The notes beneath the pieces were generated by a model that was not told the origin of the DNA, made no database searches, and saw nothing but the letters and a program-made list of their open reading frames with translations. Both the position numbers and the translations under genes were made by a program. A stretch of 55,451 nt of DNA, taken from the NCBI RefSeq assembly GCF_001949145.1, contig NW_019091553.1, positions 276,988-332,438 of the forward strand, in the 5' to 3' direction. The DNA comes from Acanthaster planci. Taxonomy: Eukaryota > Echinodermata > Asteroidea > Valvatida > Acanthasteridae. Positions 1 to 12,500 of this stretch are shown here, one piece after another. Each line of letters starts with the position of its first letter. Position 1 is the stretch's first letter.

Positions 1-659
1 CTTTCTCTCATATATCTGATGCTATTCTTTAGTTTCGTAATTATTCAAACGGAAATGAATTTCGAATTGGAAAATTAACATCAAATGAAAACCTTTCACG
101 AAAGAAATACTCTTCTATTAACAAACTCGAATACCCGATCGCTCACCTCGGACTGTCCGCACGAATGTCAATGATCTTTACATGTTTTTTTTTTAATGGA
201 ATGCAGACAACTCATGTATAACAAAAGTGTATGATCACATACTCATAACGTTGCACTGAATAAAATTTTGAACAACATTTAATAACTCTATCTTCAATTC
301 AGATGCGAAGATTACAGAGTCGGTCCGACAAACCCACTGTATGTGTACCATTCTGTCTTCTCGGTTCCTCTTGATTTCGGTAAATTCGTCTCAAGTTATA
401 GCAATCAGCCAGTGGCACACCTCGGATTTGGCGGGGGGGGGAGAGACGGAATTTTTTCCTAGAAGAGTTAATGATGCTCAACCCCTGTCCCTCGTTGAAC
501 CACAGGGGACTTGAACGTACATCGTGTGAGAGTTACAGTAGTTAAACCCTCAAAGAGCTGGGGTATTTGATCCATCTCACAGCCGGGGGATCTGAGCCCC
601 CCCCCCCGAACTGTGCTGTGCCACACACGATTTTTTAAAAAAACTTAACAAGCCTGTAA
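1..659. other. Non-coding, nothing recognised
   Basis: AT-rich upstream DNA with short homopolymer G and C runs. No ORF with family similarity. Confidence 0.6.
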
Positions 660-1690
660 AGATACTCCTTATCATTACAAACGTGAAGGTTGGACTCAAT
701 TGAATGTATGGTTTTGTTGTTACTGTCATTTGAGGTGCAAAGCTACATGTATTCACTGTTTACAAATTTTGCTAAATAACAGTAGACAGAAGTTGCTGGC
801 TTGGGACAGCACATTCTACTGTCAATTTTTCTCTGTTTACCAACAGGGGATTCTTATGGAAGTGTATTTAGGACATCTTAAGAAAAAGAAAATTACGTAT
901 GGATTACTATTTCGTACGTACGTACGAATTACTAACCGTATTTACGGATTAGAATTCCACATGTTGCACTGCATGACTAAACCTCAGTTAATTGGGCCCG
1001 AGCGGAGTGCAAGAAAGGTTGCGATTTCCCAGCAACGGAGGCTCCTTTGGTAGGAACTCCAATCCACTTTGCTGGTTCACAATTGACAGTGAAATACACG
1101 CCTTGTGCACGTGTCTATAGCCCTACCAACAAAACAACACTCCCCACCAGCATTGCTCTCTCCTACCGATGGGGGATGCTTCTGCTCTAGACGGAATTTG
1201 GAATGCAACCAGTGCCCAGGATCAATATTTATAAAACCGTACGTACAAAGTAGTAAGTAGAAATAATAATCCGTAGGTACGAATTAATTTTTTTCTTATC
1301 GTATTCTAAATGTACTTCCGTAAGAATCTCCAATATACAGAGAAAATTGACATTAGAATGTGCTGTCCCAAAACAGCAACTTCTGTAATGCCAATTGACA
1401 ATGGAATCCACAGTTATTTAACAGACATTTTTAAAGAGTGTGCCAGCCAGCGTGCGTCAAGCACCTCAGTGGAAAAAGTATACATTTTTGGCCGACCTGT
1501 CCTGGAAAAATTGGCAATGCGCAAGAGCGTTATGTTCGATTTTAATTGGTGTCAAAATGACCGCAAAGAAAAAAGTTCAGCTCCTGCAAAAATACACTGC
1601 GGCGATATCGAAAAAAAAAATGTCGGGGAGGGGGGGATTCCGCCCCGGCTCTTCTGGGTTAAGATGTAGGTGTTTATATTGCATTTTTGT
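660..1690 (+). repeat. Dispersed repeat, copy 1 (split by the 754-1440 insertion)
   Basis: Segments 660-753 and 1441-1690 align in order with 35945-36290 (shared words CTTATCATTACAAACGTGAA, GTGGAAAAAGTATACATTT, TATGTTCGATTTT, AAAATGACCGCA). Function and class unknown; no coding capacity. Confidence 0.6.
754..1440. mobile_element. 687-bp inverted-repeat element (MITE-like) nested in another repeat
   Basis: The left arm (754-945) and the reverse complement of the right arm (about 1235-1440) match along roughly 190 bp. Outer ends are CACTGTTTACAAATTTTGC and, reversed, CACTCTTTAAAAATGTCTG. It interrupts a repeat whose unbroken copy lies at 35945-36290. No transposase seen. Confidence 0.7.
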
Positions 1691-2173
1691 ATTTCAAAAC
1701 ATTAAAAACGGTAAGGCCGGGGAAGGTGGCGATGAATTCTCCAAGCCCTCAACCCTTGGATACGTCCCTTCAATTAGCGTTATAATGTGGAAAGATCCTT
1801 AATTTTTCTGCTATTGTCACATTTTTCGTCTCCAAATGTTTTAAATGTACGGTTAGGTGAGAAAAAGTTACCCAATCTTTAAGACCCACCTTAAGGGTAA
1901 GTTCTGCACTCTGTTAGCGTGTATAGGTTTGACATAGCCTCTATCTTCAGAAAGCTTCAGTGAAATAAGGAATGCGGTCTGGACAGCATACAGCTTGTAA
2001 GGTAACTTTGTAGGCCTATAGCTTTCAAATTTAATATTTCATTTTATTTAGCAGCTTGCAATTAAACTGAATTACATGGTTATTACTATTAAAAACTTAA
2101 ACGAAAGTATCTACGCACAAATAAAGAAATAAAAGAATAAAAAACCAAAGTTTACACATTAAAAAGGATACAG

Positions 2174-2930
2174 TTGAATTTTTTTCGAACGAAAATTCCT
2201 GTCAAAGTCATAAAGGTTTCCTTTTGTCGGCCCAAGGGGTTTCGTCCAGTTTCTATTCTTTCTTTTAAAAGTTATCTCCATCCTCTTTTAAATTGTGACC
2301 AATTGTACATCTTACAAAAACGTGCTGTCCGAATAATTTCTCATGCTGGATATTACGACCACACGGCCCCACTGTTCTCTACACATAAAGTGCTAAAGGT
2401 ATTTGACCTTTATAAATATCACTTAACTTGGTAAATTTATGTATAAATGTATGAATGATAAGCTGCCACCGTATTTTAAATCATACTTTAAACTTACCTC
2501 AAATGTTCACTCATATCATACCAGAAGTACCTCTCAAAAGAAATTATATGTTGATACCAATAGAACTTCACTACACAAAAATAGTCTTGTACAATGCGGT
2601 GTCCAATACTCGAATAGTCTAAATGAAATTATAAAAGCAGCACCCACTTTATTAACAAAGTTGAAAAATCTAATACTTTCTGAATACATCACCTGTACCG
2701 ACTAGAATTGTATTTTGATGCATTGTATTATCTCCTGTCTGTCAGTGTTTGTCCGTATGTGTATCATTGCCAAAAACATTTTCATGTCTTGTATTGTCCA
2801 ATGCTGTAATATGTATGTCTGTCAATAGGTTAGGCTACAAAAGCAGATCTATGCTTCACCCTTTACCTAAATGTTGTTTTTTAACGTGTTAACGTGTTAA
2901 TAAATAAACATAATTAAAAAAAATAATAAT
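2174..2930 (+). mobile_element. Decayed non-LTR retrotransposon (LINE) 3' end
   Basis: Fragments LQKRAVRIISHAGYYDHTAP, LKVFDLYKYHL (first frame) and MYKCMNDKLPPYFKSYFKL, HSYHTRSTSQKKLYVDTN, SLHKNSLVQCGVQYSNSLN (second frame) match the C-terminus after the reverse-transcriptase domain of CR1/Jockey-like LINEs. A stop near 2432 and a frame change break it; only the 3' end is present, as expected from 5' truncation. It ends in an A-rich tail at about 2905-2930. Confidence 0.72.
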
Positions 2931-5900
2931 AATCTTCATTTCAATAAATCTTCGATTGCTACACGAGGGGACGAAATTAGAACGCTGCAAGTCTGAAGTA
3001 TTCAATGGACTGATGGGGAGGGGCAAGGGGGCGTGGCCACCCTCAGCAGAGGTCGTGCATTTGAATTTTGGAAATGTACACAACCTACGTACAGGCGATA
3101 GTTAATTGGATCCCCCCCCCAAAAAAAATAAAAAATTGGTGAACCCCATGTCCTCCCTAGAAATTTACCCCAGTTAGTTAAGCCTGTTACGTCTTCGCTG
3201 AAATCCAGTGATGAATAAAGCAATTGATGTCGGAGATTCACCCATATGATGGGGGGGGGGAACTGATCTTGAAGTGAATACATCGTTTCCTGGAAATTTG
3301 TGTGATGTAAGCGTTAAATTATCTGAGAAAAACATCTGATCTAGTTGGCTGCCTGCATAAGGACAAGGGGAACTAAATCATCGCAGGAGACCCGTCTGTG
3401 GGCGATATCAAAATAAAAACCAACACCTAGCATTCAGTGTGCTGTTCAAGAAGTTAGAAAACAATAGGCCTACTTGTACTCCATAAGAAGGCTAGCCCTA
3501 AGTCAGATTGGAGTTTTCCTTTAGAATCATCTACCTTAATGCATGTAGTAACGTCAAATACCTTTAGATTATTTACATTAAGCGCAAACTTCAACACAGT
3601 TTAAACTGTTATATGCACGTTACATTTCTGAATGTTTTCGACAAAAATGAAGGAACTACAGATGTTAATAACCCGCAGGGCAATAAAAAAAATGGCGCCA
3701 TTGGGTTGCAATGACTAAAGTCTATTTTTCAACGGGCGAACAAAACCTCGTCTGTGCTATTTTTCACTAATTTTCTCTTAATATACCTTGAACGTTTGAA
3801 GTGGATGTCCTGTTTTCATCCTAAAATCCTCAATGTTATTTATTCATTCAGAAACACCAGTTTCCAAGCAGACTTTATAGTTCTTGAGGTTTTTTTCATA
3901 GCTGTTTGTTACAGCCTTGCCTTTACTCTTCAAAATACATTTATTAAAGAACTTGGTTCCAAAGATGAAGAGGGGTTCCAAAGAGGGGTGTGAAGCAGGA
4001 GTAGCCCTTGATTGTGCAAGGGAATCGCGCCCGCATAGCTACTCAGTCATGGTAGTCCAATGTACGATGGTCTATGAACAAACTTACCAACAGTAGGAAT
4101 TGCGCTTACTCTTTATAATTGGTAGATTGAACGTAAATGTCTGGCTGTGAACTATATTCATTGACCGTGCGCGTTTTGCTTAAATTTCTACTGATTGCCC
4201 TGCAGAGGCGTAGCGAAGGCATGGGGGGTGCCACGGTCAGTTTGCCGATTTGTAACTTGTTCGCGAACTCGTGTCTTGTAAAATTCACAAAGTGATTCGT
4301 GGTACGCTACATTTCATGCTTCAGGGGAAATGCCGACGGCAAACGTATACATTTATGTACTATTTTTTACTCTGTTACCGAACAAACCTCTATTTGCCGC
4401 TTGGAATTAATGGGGGGGGGGTGCTGCACTCTCCCACACACCCCCGGTCGGTTCGCCTCTGCAGATGGGCAAATCACATGTATGGACTTTGGTTTCACAA
4501 ATTATCCATTGGTATGATTTGCGTGGCATCTATTTTGGGTAACACTTCAAGATGTTACACGAACCTGCTACCATGATGTGTTTAAACCTATGATGGTCAT
4601 ATTTCGTCATTGTATACGGCGCAGATGCAAAACATTAAGCACAGTTGATAGAACAGTATAAGTAATACGATAAAGAAATAACAAAATGAGTGGAATGTAG
4701 AACGTCAACTTTATTTCAAAAACAATTTTGTCGTCGAGAGTATTGTTGGGTTGACGGGAGTTGGACCATCGTGTGATTCCCTCGGTAATTTTGATTTCAA
4801 ATATAATTATCGCCTACTACGTAATTCACGAAACTGATTACATATAACCAGTGGCATGGTTTTTGTCCGCGTTCAATTTGTCGGTTTGTCAAACTCGTTT
4901 AGATAAGACGACCGTGCGATCCAGAAAATCGTACTTGCCCGCAAGGTACTCTGTGGTGCTTCGGATGAAAGAACGAAACGGTTGAAGCAGTATCTCGTGC
5001 CTGCTTGACCTTTCTGTGAGTTCAAAAACTTGAAGGCTTCGATGAAAGCACATTTGTTAATAGTATACACTTGTATTACAATTCTTGTAAATTTTTGGTG
5101 TCCGTTCGTCTAATCGTGTATCTGACATTATTAGAAAAAGTAGACTGAATGCTGGTTATTCTTTGAAATGTATATTATTGCTTTGCTTCCAATGGTAGTG
5201 CACATGATCTCAATTCTCATGCAAGAAAAGTGAACAATTTATCTGAATTAAAATTAAAAGCACGACATGCGCACCGTCAGTTTACACCTTAGCCGTTTCA
5301 TAACGGGTCCATCGCGCCTCTATGTCCTAAATAAACAATTGGGGGAGCAAACGAAAACCACAAGGAGATTTGGAGAAGGAGAGGGCCGACAATAGGCCAA
5401 GAAAATCCTCTTGAGCCTTCATTAGCATTACAGTGGGAGAGCGCTCAAAGATAGCAACTTGCACGACCCTATATGCAGTATCAACGCATGCGCTCTCTAG
5501 CTTGTTGAACATAATGACAGCACTATGGTAACTGGGGAATAAACTCCCTCAAGTCGACCCCCTCAGATCGTTTAATCCCCTGTTTCAGGGCTGATACAAT
5601 CATCACACCACTGCCGGAGTGCTCTTCAGCTTACCGAAAGAAGAATGGGACCACCGTCTTTGAGAGTTCTACAACGGTAAACAGTTAATTGGAATATAAC
5701 TGTTAAATTGGAGTGAATCCGAATTTGCCGCATGGACTTATGATATTAAAAGCACCACAGACTGTTGAATCTACAAAATATTTTACAATTTGCTGGTGTA
5801 AAGGAGATAGTTTGTCTCGGAAACTGGTTTAAGGTGGACAACGAGGGAAGAAGACGATCGATAAACGGTATTAACACTACGCCTTTGCAGTAGCGGTAGT

Positions 5901-6196
5901 GTGGTCGAGGGGGATCAGCAACTTGAAGCTGGCTAGCCACAAGATCTTATCGCCATGGCCAACTGATCAACCAAATATAGAAACACGTTTGGAAGTACAA
6001 CGACCACAGGATGCTACGGATGTTGGATTCATTACAGTTGTAGTGAAAAGCAGACTCGCTGGCATTGTGCTATAGGTTGTTGTTTTTTTTTTTTTAGAGA
6101 TTTTGGTGGATTGGAGTACAGACTTAAAATGGCTATGCATCTCATGTCAACCATCGCGGATAATGGGCATCATCGTGGAATCGGTCACTCTTACAG
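2931..6196. other. Upstream region of Nav2, no coding gene recognised
   Basis: Short ORFs only, none resembling a family. It may hold the Nav2 promoter and 5' UTR exons, but no TATA box or start site could be supported. A possible 5' UTR acceptor, ttacag, lies at 6191-6196. Confidence 0.5.
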
Positions 6197-6240
6197 GTGA
6201 TCATGAGGGAACCGGACAAGGCTGATATCAACATGAACAC

Positions 6241-6555
6241 ATGCTTCCCTTAGGAAGAAAGAATCTCCGATCAAAAATGCCTAACGACGATTCCAATCCG
6301 AACTTCAGACGTCTAACGAAAGAGTCACTGCGTAAGCTAGAGCTTAGACACAATGGGCCGAAGCCGGAGCGGGCATTCAGCCGTCTCAGCCTTATGTCAG
6401 ATCCGGAAGAAGATGAAGAGGCTCTAGCCACCGGAAAGGTGTATGACACCGATCTTCTCGAAGGCAAACCACTTCCAGATCACCTGGGCACTTTCCCAAA
6501 ATCACTTTATGGGAAACCAATTGAAGAACTTGATGCTGTTAGACAAGATGAGCGG
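6241..6555 (+). CDS. Nav2: Nav2 exon 1: N-terminal cytoplasmic region (residues 1-105)
   Basis: Contains [13 protein letters not shown] and [28 protein letters not shown], which match the conserved cytoplasmic N-terminus of sodium channels. The in-frame stop TGA at 6223-6225 precedes the ATG at 6241. The donor is cgg|gtaagt, phase 0. A possible acceptor (ttacag|gtg, exon from 6197) would make the upstream bases 5' UTR. Confidence 0.87.
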
Positions 6556-9500
6556 GTAAGTAACACACAACGATAATTTTTGATATGCCACGAGTTCTTT
6601 CCTAGTTTCTCAAACCAGCTTACAATTATAGATTATTAATTTGGTTAACACATTGATAATCTGTATTCCGCGTGGATCTTGGGTTTGGTTGTGGGGATTG
6701 CAAGCCCTTTTCATCCGCTAATTAATGCAACGATAAAAGTGAAATGGAACTAAGTGTTAAACAGAATACAAAACCAACAATAACGCTTTAGTTCCATTTA
6801 AATTTATGAAAAGCATCGCAGTTTTCATTTTTGGGGTATTTTTCGGACTCCAGATGGTCATGTCTTGGACAGCCTTTCGACCCATTTGTTTGTTAACCCG
6901 CCTCCGCTTTCTGAAAGCTTGACTCACCCTGCAAAAATTATTAAATATTTTAAAAAGTCTGTGTTCTTAGTGGAGACTAGAGTGAAGACTCAACTCGTTT
7001 TTGCAGAAAATTTAAGACACCATGATGACTGCTTATCTTGTCAGAAAAATGTGTCTGAAATTAGAGTAAGACCGATACTGTCTGTGAATGATAAGGTTTA
7101 AAAACTGCAAAAGTCGTCAGCGTCGATCCAGTAATACCTTATCTTATAAACAGAGCAAAAACGTGAAGATGCGATGACAAAAGTCACAGTCAGCTCCAGT
7201 TCTAGTTGAAGCGTGCGTACACGAAGGTGCCAAAAATGGAATAAAATACTCGTTTCCTAGTTGAAATCATTTTAGACTTTAGTCATCAAATTCAAACAGT
7301 GTGTGTTTAATTACACCTGAACGCATTGAACTACTGTTTTAAACATGGTATGGTGCAAGATGCGTCAGTAGGTAATTGTGTTTTTAATTATGAAATAATG
7401 TGGCCGGCATATTTCTTTTTAACGAAAACTCTATGTTTGAACAAATGCTCATGTCTGAATTTCACACTAGAAAAGTCGGTACTGCCAAAAAATCTCACAC
7501 TTAAAAAATGAAAAAGAAAGGGTTTATATGATGACCCTCAAAAACATCCTTTTGAGATTCGTGTAGCCTTGACAAAAACTGGTAATTCGTAGTCTTTGTG
7601 GAAGTTCTCCTGATGTTAATTTATGAAATTATGGAAACATAGACTTGTTTTCTGAAACAAAAAATTAATAACCCCTGAGCGAAAATGTAGACAACTCATG
7701 AAAAAACCCGAAAATTACAACTAGAAACTCGTCACAAAGCTTATGTCCTTTATGAAAGTTTTTTAATGTTTCGTACTTTTTCACATTTATGCCATAGTGT
7801 TGCCATAAGTTGTTAATGTGAAGAGGCGAACATTGAACTAGAAAAGCCTGCATGCGTATTGGGAAGTTAGACAAGCGTAGAACTTCTAAAAGATTAAGGA
7901 TTTGAACGAAATGCTTCGAGAACTTGTTGTAGAGTTTAAACACAAAATGTTGGGTTTTGTGAGCGCTTCATGCATCAAACGTAATCAGACGTTTAATGAT
8001 AAACACCTCGGAAATGGATGATCCATCAGAATTTACATTGAGTGATTTCGGTGAATATCGTTTAAAGGATGATTATATTCCACTGTTTGATACCTTGAAT
8101 CCTGTCATTCATTTCAAGTTCTTACGTGAGATATTAATTTCTTTATCTTCATCCGCTCCCTTTGTCATAAAATTAAGAACAAGGACAGATTAGAACCAAA
8201 TTTTCAGGCTGCCAAACTTGTTTGGAAATAATTTGGAAATATTTTCATGTCTATGTCCATTTTCATGTAAGCTTTTATGGCCTTTTTGAAGGGGGCGATG
8301 GTACACTTATTAAAGGACTTCCAAAAGGCATTTTCAAGTGAGGAAAATGACTTAGATTAAGTAGCTTTTCTGTTCCATTTTTCGAAATAAAAAGGCCTGT
8401 TTTTTCGGGGGGGGGCGACATGGCCCTTGTTACCTCTTACCTGGGACCCGCAAGAACACTCAGGCAAAATACAGCGTATGGACAACTTTTTTAACTAATC
8501 AACATACAAAAGCCACTCAAGTGTCTTTTCAAGGAGTAATTTGCACAGTTAGGACTACACAGGAGCGATCTCTGGGATACCGGTATTTGAAAATGTCCTC
8601 ATTCTCCGTAGTAATACGTCACCCGCCCTCACTGCAGCAGAATACAGTTGCGCGCCAACATGCTCGGTGTTGGTTACTGTGATGAGGCACAAACAACTTT
8701 CCCAAACTATCCAAAACAAGGGGTATCCGTTCAATATCAGACCCCTCCAAAGAACCATCGTTCGATATTCTGCCAGGGTTTGTGTGGTCGACACAAAGAC
8801 GAGGCACAGTTTGCCAGGGCCTCTATCGATTTCCATTACTGCCTAAAGATGTGACGTCAGTGACAAACTATTGAAGGTTTGCATCATGGGATTGTAATTT
8901 GGTGCAAACTTCCAAAGCTTCAGTTATCTCAGACATTATTATGATTAAAAGACAAACCTCCTGGCTATCAACATGATATGCAAACCATCGATCAAAATTC
9001 TATGAAGCAATGCACACCAAATGTTACAAAAGAAAAACAGCACTTGTTTTACCTTATAGGCCTACCAACAGTATCAAGTACATGTATTAGAAGCTGGATG
9101 GTGATTATTGATTTGTTACTGTTGATGAGCAATTCGAAATCATCGGACTCAAGACCATCTTGATTTAAGGCCCGCCACTCCAGGCCACGCCAGTAGACGT
9201 TGTTTAATGGTACAATTACTGTCAATGTGTGTGCTATTCAGATTTCAATTAAAGTGCTCAAACAAAACGCTAATTTTAGATTGTACTCGGCTATTGTACT
9301 AATTATGCAAGTAGAATGAGCTAATTAGTGTCTGTGCTGCATTATGTACACTGAGGACATGGTTCTTCAAAGAACGTAACATTTTTTTTAAATTAAGTTT
9401 GCAATTTGTAGACAAAGTGGAATGAATAACGTATCCTAAAACTTGTATTCATTCCCTACAAGGAGGATATTTTTTTTACATTTTGGTCAAACTGGTTCAG

Positions 9501-12500
9501 ATCGCAATGGGTAGATTTTTGGCAATTTTTGTCTTTTATTTGCTTATTTTTTATAGTCAGGAAAGTAACGTGCGAAACAAAATAATGCGGATAAGTATAG
9601 CGTATGTGTGTGTATATATACAGTTGGGGCAAAAACATTTACATACCCTTGGTCGGAAAACATTTTTCCTCAATTTTTCGCTGTAGGAAATAGTTTTGCC
9701 AACTTTTTCTTTTCTTAGGTCAGATAAACTGCATCTGTCATCTGAATGTTCATAGTGTTTACTTCAATTTGACTTCTCAGAGACATTTTATATTGTTCAA
9801 AATTTCTGAAAAATCATTTGTGAAAATTTAGAGCTAGGCCTATTGTCGTTCAAAAACCACTTCAGAAAGTGGTCTACTGCGACTATGAGATGTGACAAAA
9901 ATACAGAAAGTGGCGTTAAATATTAGGGTTGGAGTATGTTAACTTCTGATTTTTTGGTTAATATAAATATGAATCATGTATATGTCTCTGGGTGTTTTTA
10001 TTTGATGCATACACCATGTACATTAAGTGGAGACCTATCTTGTCTGTCCTCATGAAAAGAAAAGTTGGTAGGAATGCGTGAAATGAAGTGAAATTCGAGG
10101 AAAACTGCTTTTGTTCTACCAGTTGTATGTAAACTTCTTGCCCCAACTGTATATAAGTATCACATCAATTCAAGTCATCAACACATGCCGAAAGAACTGT
10201 TGTGGGATCCAGTCTTCTCTGCTTGTGCAAAATTCAGGTCTCTCCATTAGGTGAATGTGTTCAATTGTTTACAGTGCATTTGTTTTATGTTTCCATTTTT
10301 ACTGAAATGTAATTCTTGCAGTCGTAATTTGAAATCATTTGCAATAAAGGTGATATATATCCAATCCGTGACTACAATTCAATTCAGTTTATTTATAATT
10401 AATACAATGAAAAGAGCAACAGACAAGCAGAATGGTGTTAGGTAAACGCACCCACTACCTTTGGGTTTATTATGAATATTAATAACGACAGATTGAAGGA
10501 TTGGAGCGATATACGCTCTTATTAGAAAAGACTTTGAAAAATTCCTGCAACACTTAAGATGACTTACAATTCGATCCAAATCCTGTACGCTTATCAACCT
10601 TTAAACAGAGTTTGTGTGTGTACTCATTGAGTGTTAAGGGTCTTTCAGGAACAAAGCCAATGACATCATTGTTTAACTAACCTACAGCATGAGTTGATGC
10701 AAAATTTGTAATTTCAATTGGCCGTGTTAAACCACGAATGAATTCCGATACGTGCAATAAAGGTAATACGTCCACAACGCTAACTACAATCATCACTTCT
10801 GTCAAAATAAATACAGTGAAAAGTAGCAGTAGACAGACTGAATGCTGTCAGATAAATTAAACGCAGCCGTTACCTTGAGGTTTATCATGAACAATAATAA
10901 AGAAAGATTAGGCCTAAGGAATGATGCGATTTACGCTCTTATTATATGAGACTTTGGAAAAAAATTAGAGCCACAGTTAAGATGGCCTACATTTAGTTCC
11001 AAATCCTAACCGGCTTAATGTTTATCAGCCTATGACTGAAACGACTCATCAGGGGTTGTTTGTGTACTCGTCGAGTGCTGGGGTCTTTCAGGAACAAAGC
11101 CATTCTTAAGGAAGCCGGATAAGCGCTTAGATTCCAAAGAACTCTCGTCTTGAAGATGATGAGGGTTTGAAGAATGACACAAGAGGAAAGTAAAATAACG
11201 CACGTTGGGTTAGAGGTGAAGATTTATATTTTCTCCGATCTCTTAATGGAATAAACGTATTTGTGATTACAGCGATGGAGGGTGCATAAAACTTCAGTTC
11301 GTGTCCCCTCATTATATCAAAGTTTAACTTAACCAATACACTAACTGATCATTGATGTAAAATGTGTAATTTATTTGCTGTGTTGTCATCGACTAGAAAT
11401 GCTGACATATGCACCCAGTGTCACAAGTCCAGCTTTTGCCGTGAAGCATTGACATTCATGCTTATATGACGAGCACAGTTCAGAAATACTTGGAAAACAG
11501 TCTACTGAGGCTCGCTCAAATTCCAACTGACAACCGAAGCGTCGCTTTTGATGGGCATTTTCTAAAGAGTCCTCATTATCAACCCGAGAGAGATCTAAAC
11601 CTTGCGCTGTTCACTAGAAGACGCTCACCCAGGGCGATTCATCATTGAGCAAGCAGTTAGGACAAACGTCCAATTGTCCTCCACAATGGACCTAAACGTC
11701 CTCTCACGCAGAGAATTTTTCGTCTTCTGAGAGGCTGTTTTCACACGAATGATTGTGTCAGAGTTCGTTATTGTTGCAAAGATTTACAGGTGCCTTTTTT
11801 GAGGCACAATGATTCGAAGATGTTTGGCAGGGCACTATCAGGGTATTGAGTCTTCGAGTTGTCATGTGACTCCTGATTCTCAAGTCAACAGATCCAAATT
11901 ACACACCAGAGCAGACTATTCGTCCTGCTCTTGAGAGAGGATCGTGCAAATTTGTCATGAATTACAACAATTCAAACCAATGAGGAAGATTTCATTGAAA
12001 GATTCAAGTTTGGTTCATCCTCAAGACATCATTTTCAAAATGTAGAGATTACAAAACCATGCCCATCTATGTAACTTTATTGCTTATTATTTTTCTTATT
12101 CAGACATTCTGCCTAGTTGGTAGACGGTTCGGTAAGACCAATCTCTTCAGGTTCAGCTCCACCAAATCTCTACACCTGCTGACACCACTGAATCCCCTCC
12201 GGAAAGCAATGCTCTTTCTTCTAACGAACCAATATCCTTTGTTTTAAGTGAATGTTAATATCGAGTATTTTTGTTGTCAGCCCCCCCCCCGGTTCCGCGC
12301 CTTCTGTAATTGTAATGGTACGATGATCCCGGCAGAATCTGAATGCCATATGGAATAAGAGGAAAAAAAGGATCATCGGACGCTGCAACAACATCCATGC
12401 ACGTCACATTGATACATTTCCATTCATTTCATTCATTTAAGACTTTATATTTACTTCCTTAACATTTGCTGTACATTCTTTGATGTACTAGTCATCCTCA

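Larger units (their letters stand above)
6556..12103 (+). other. Nav2 intron 1 (5548 nt)
   Basis: Holds the Tc1-like element and the tandem duplication listed separately. The ORFs within it (for example 7665-7943 reversed, 8555-8836 reversed) have no family features. Confidence 0.8.

Noticed and set aside
700-1802. Overlapping ORFs of about 120 residues
   Set aside because: They fall in the dispersed repeat and its foldback insertion and have no protein similarity.
12241-12249. GT donors after Nav2 exon 2 (12241 and 12248)
   Set aside because: The first gives no acceptor of the right phase and the second lies beyond an in-frame TAA. The AT-AC reading fits exactly.
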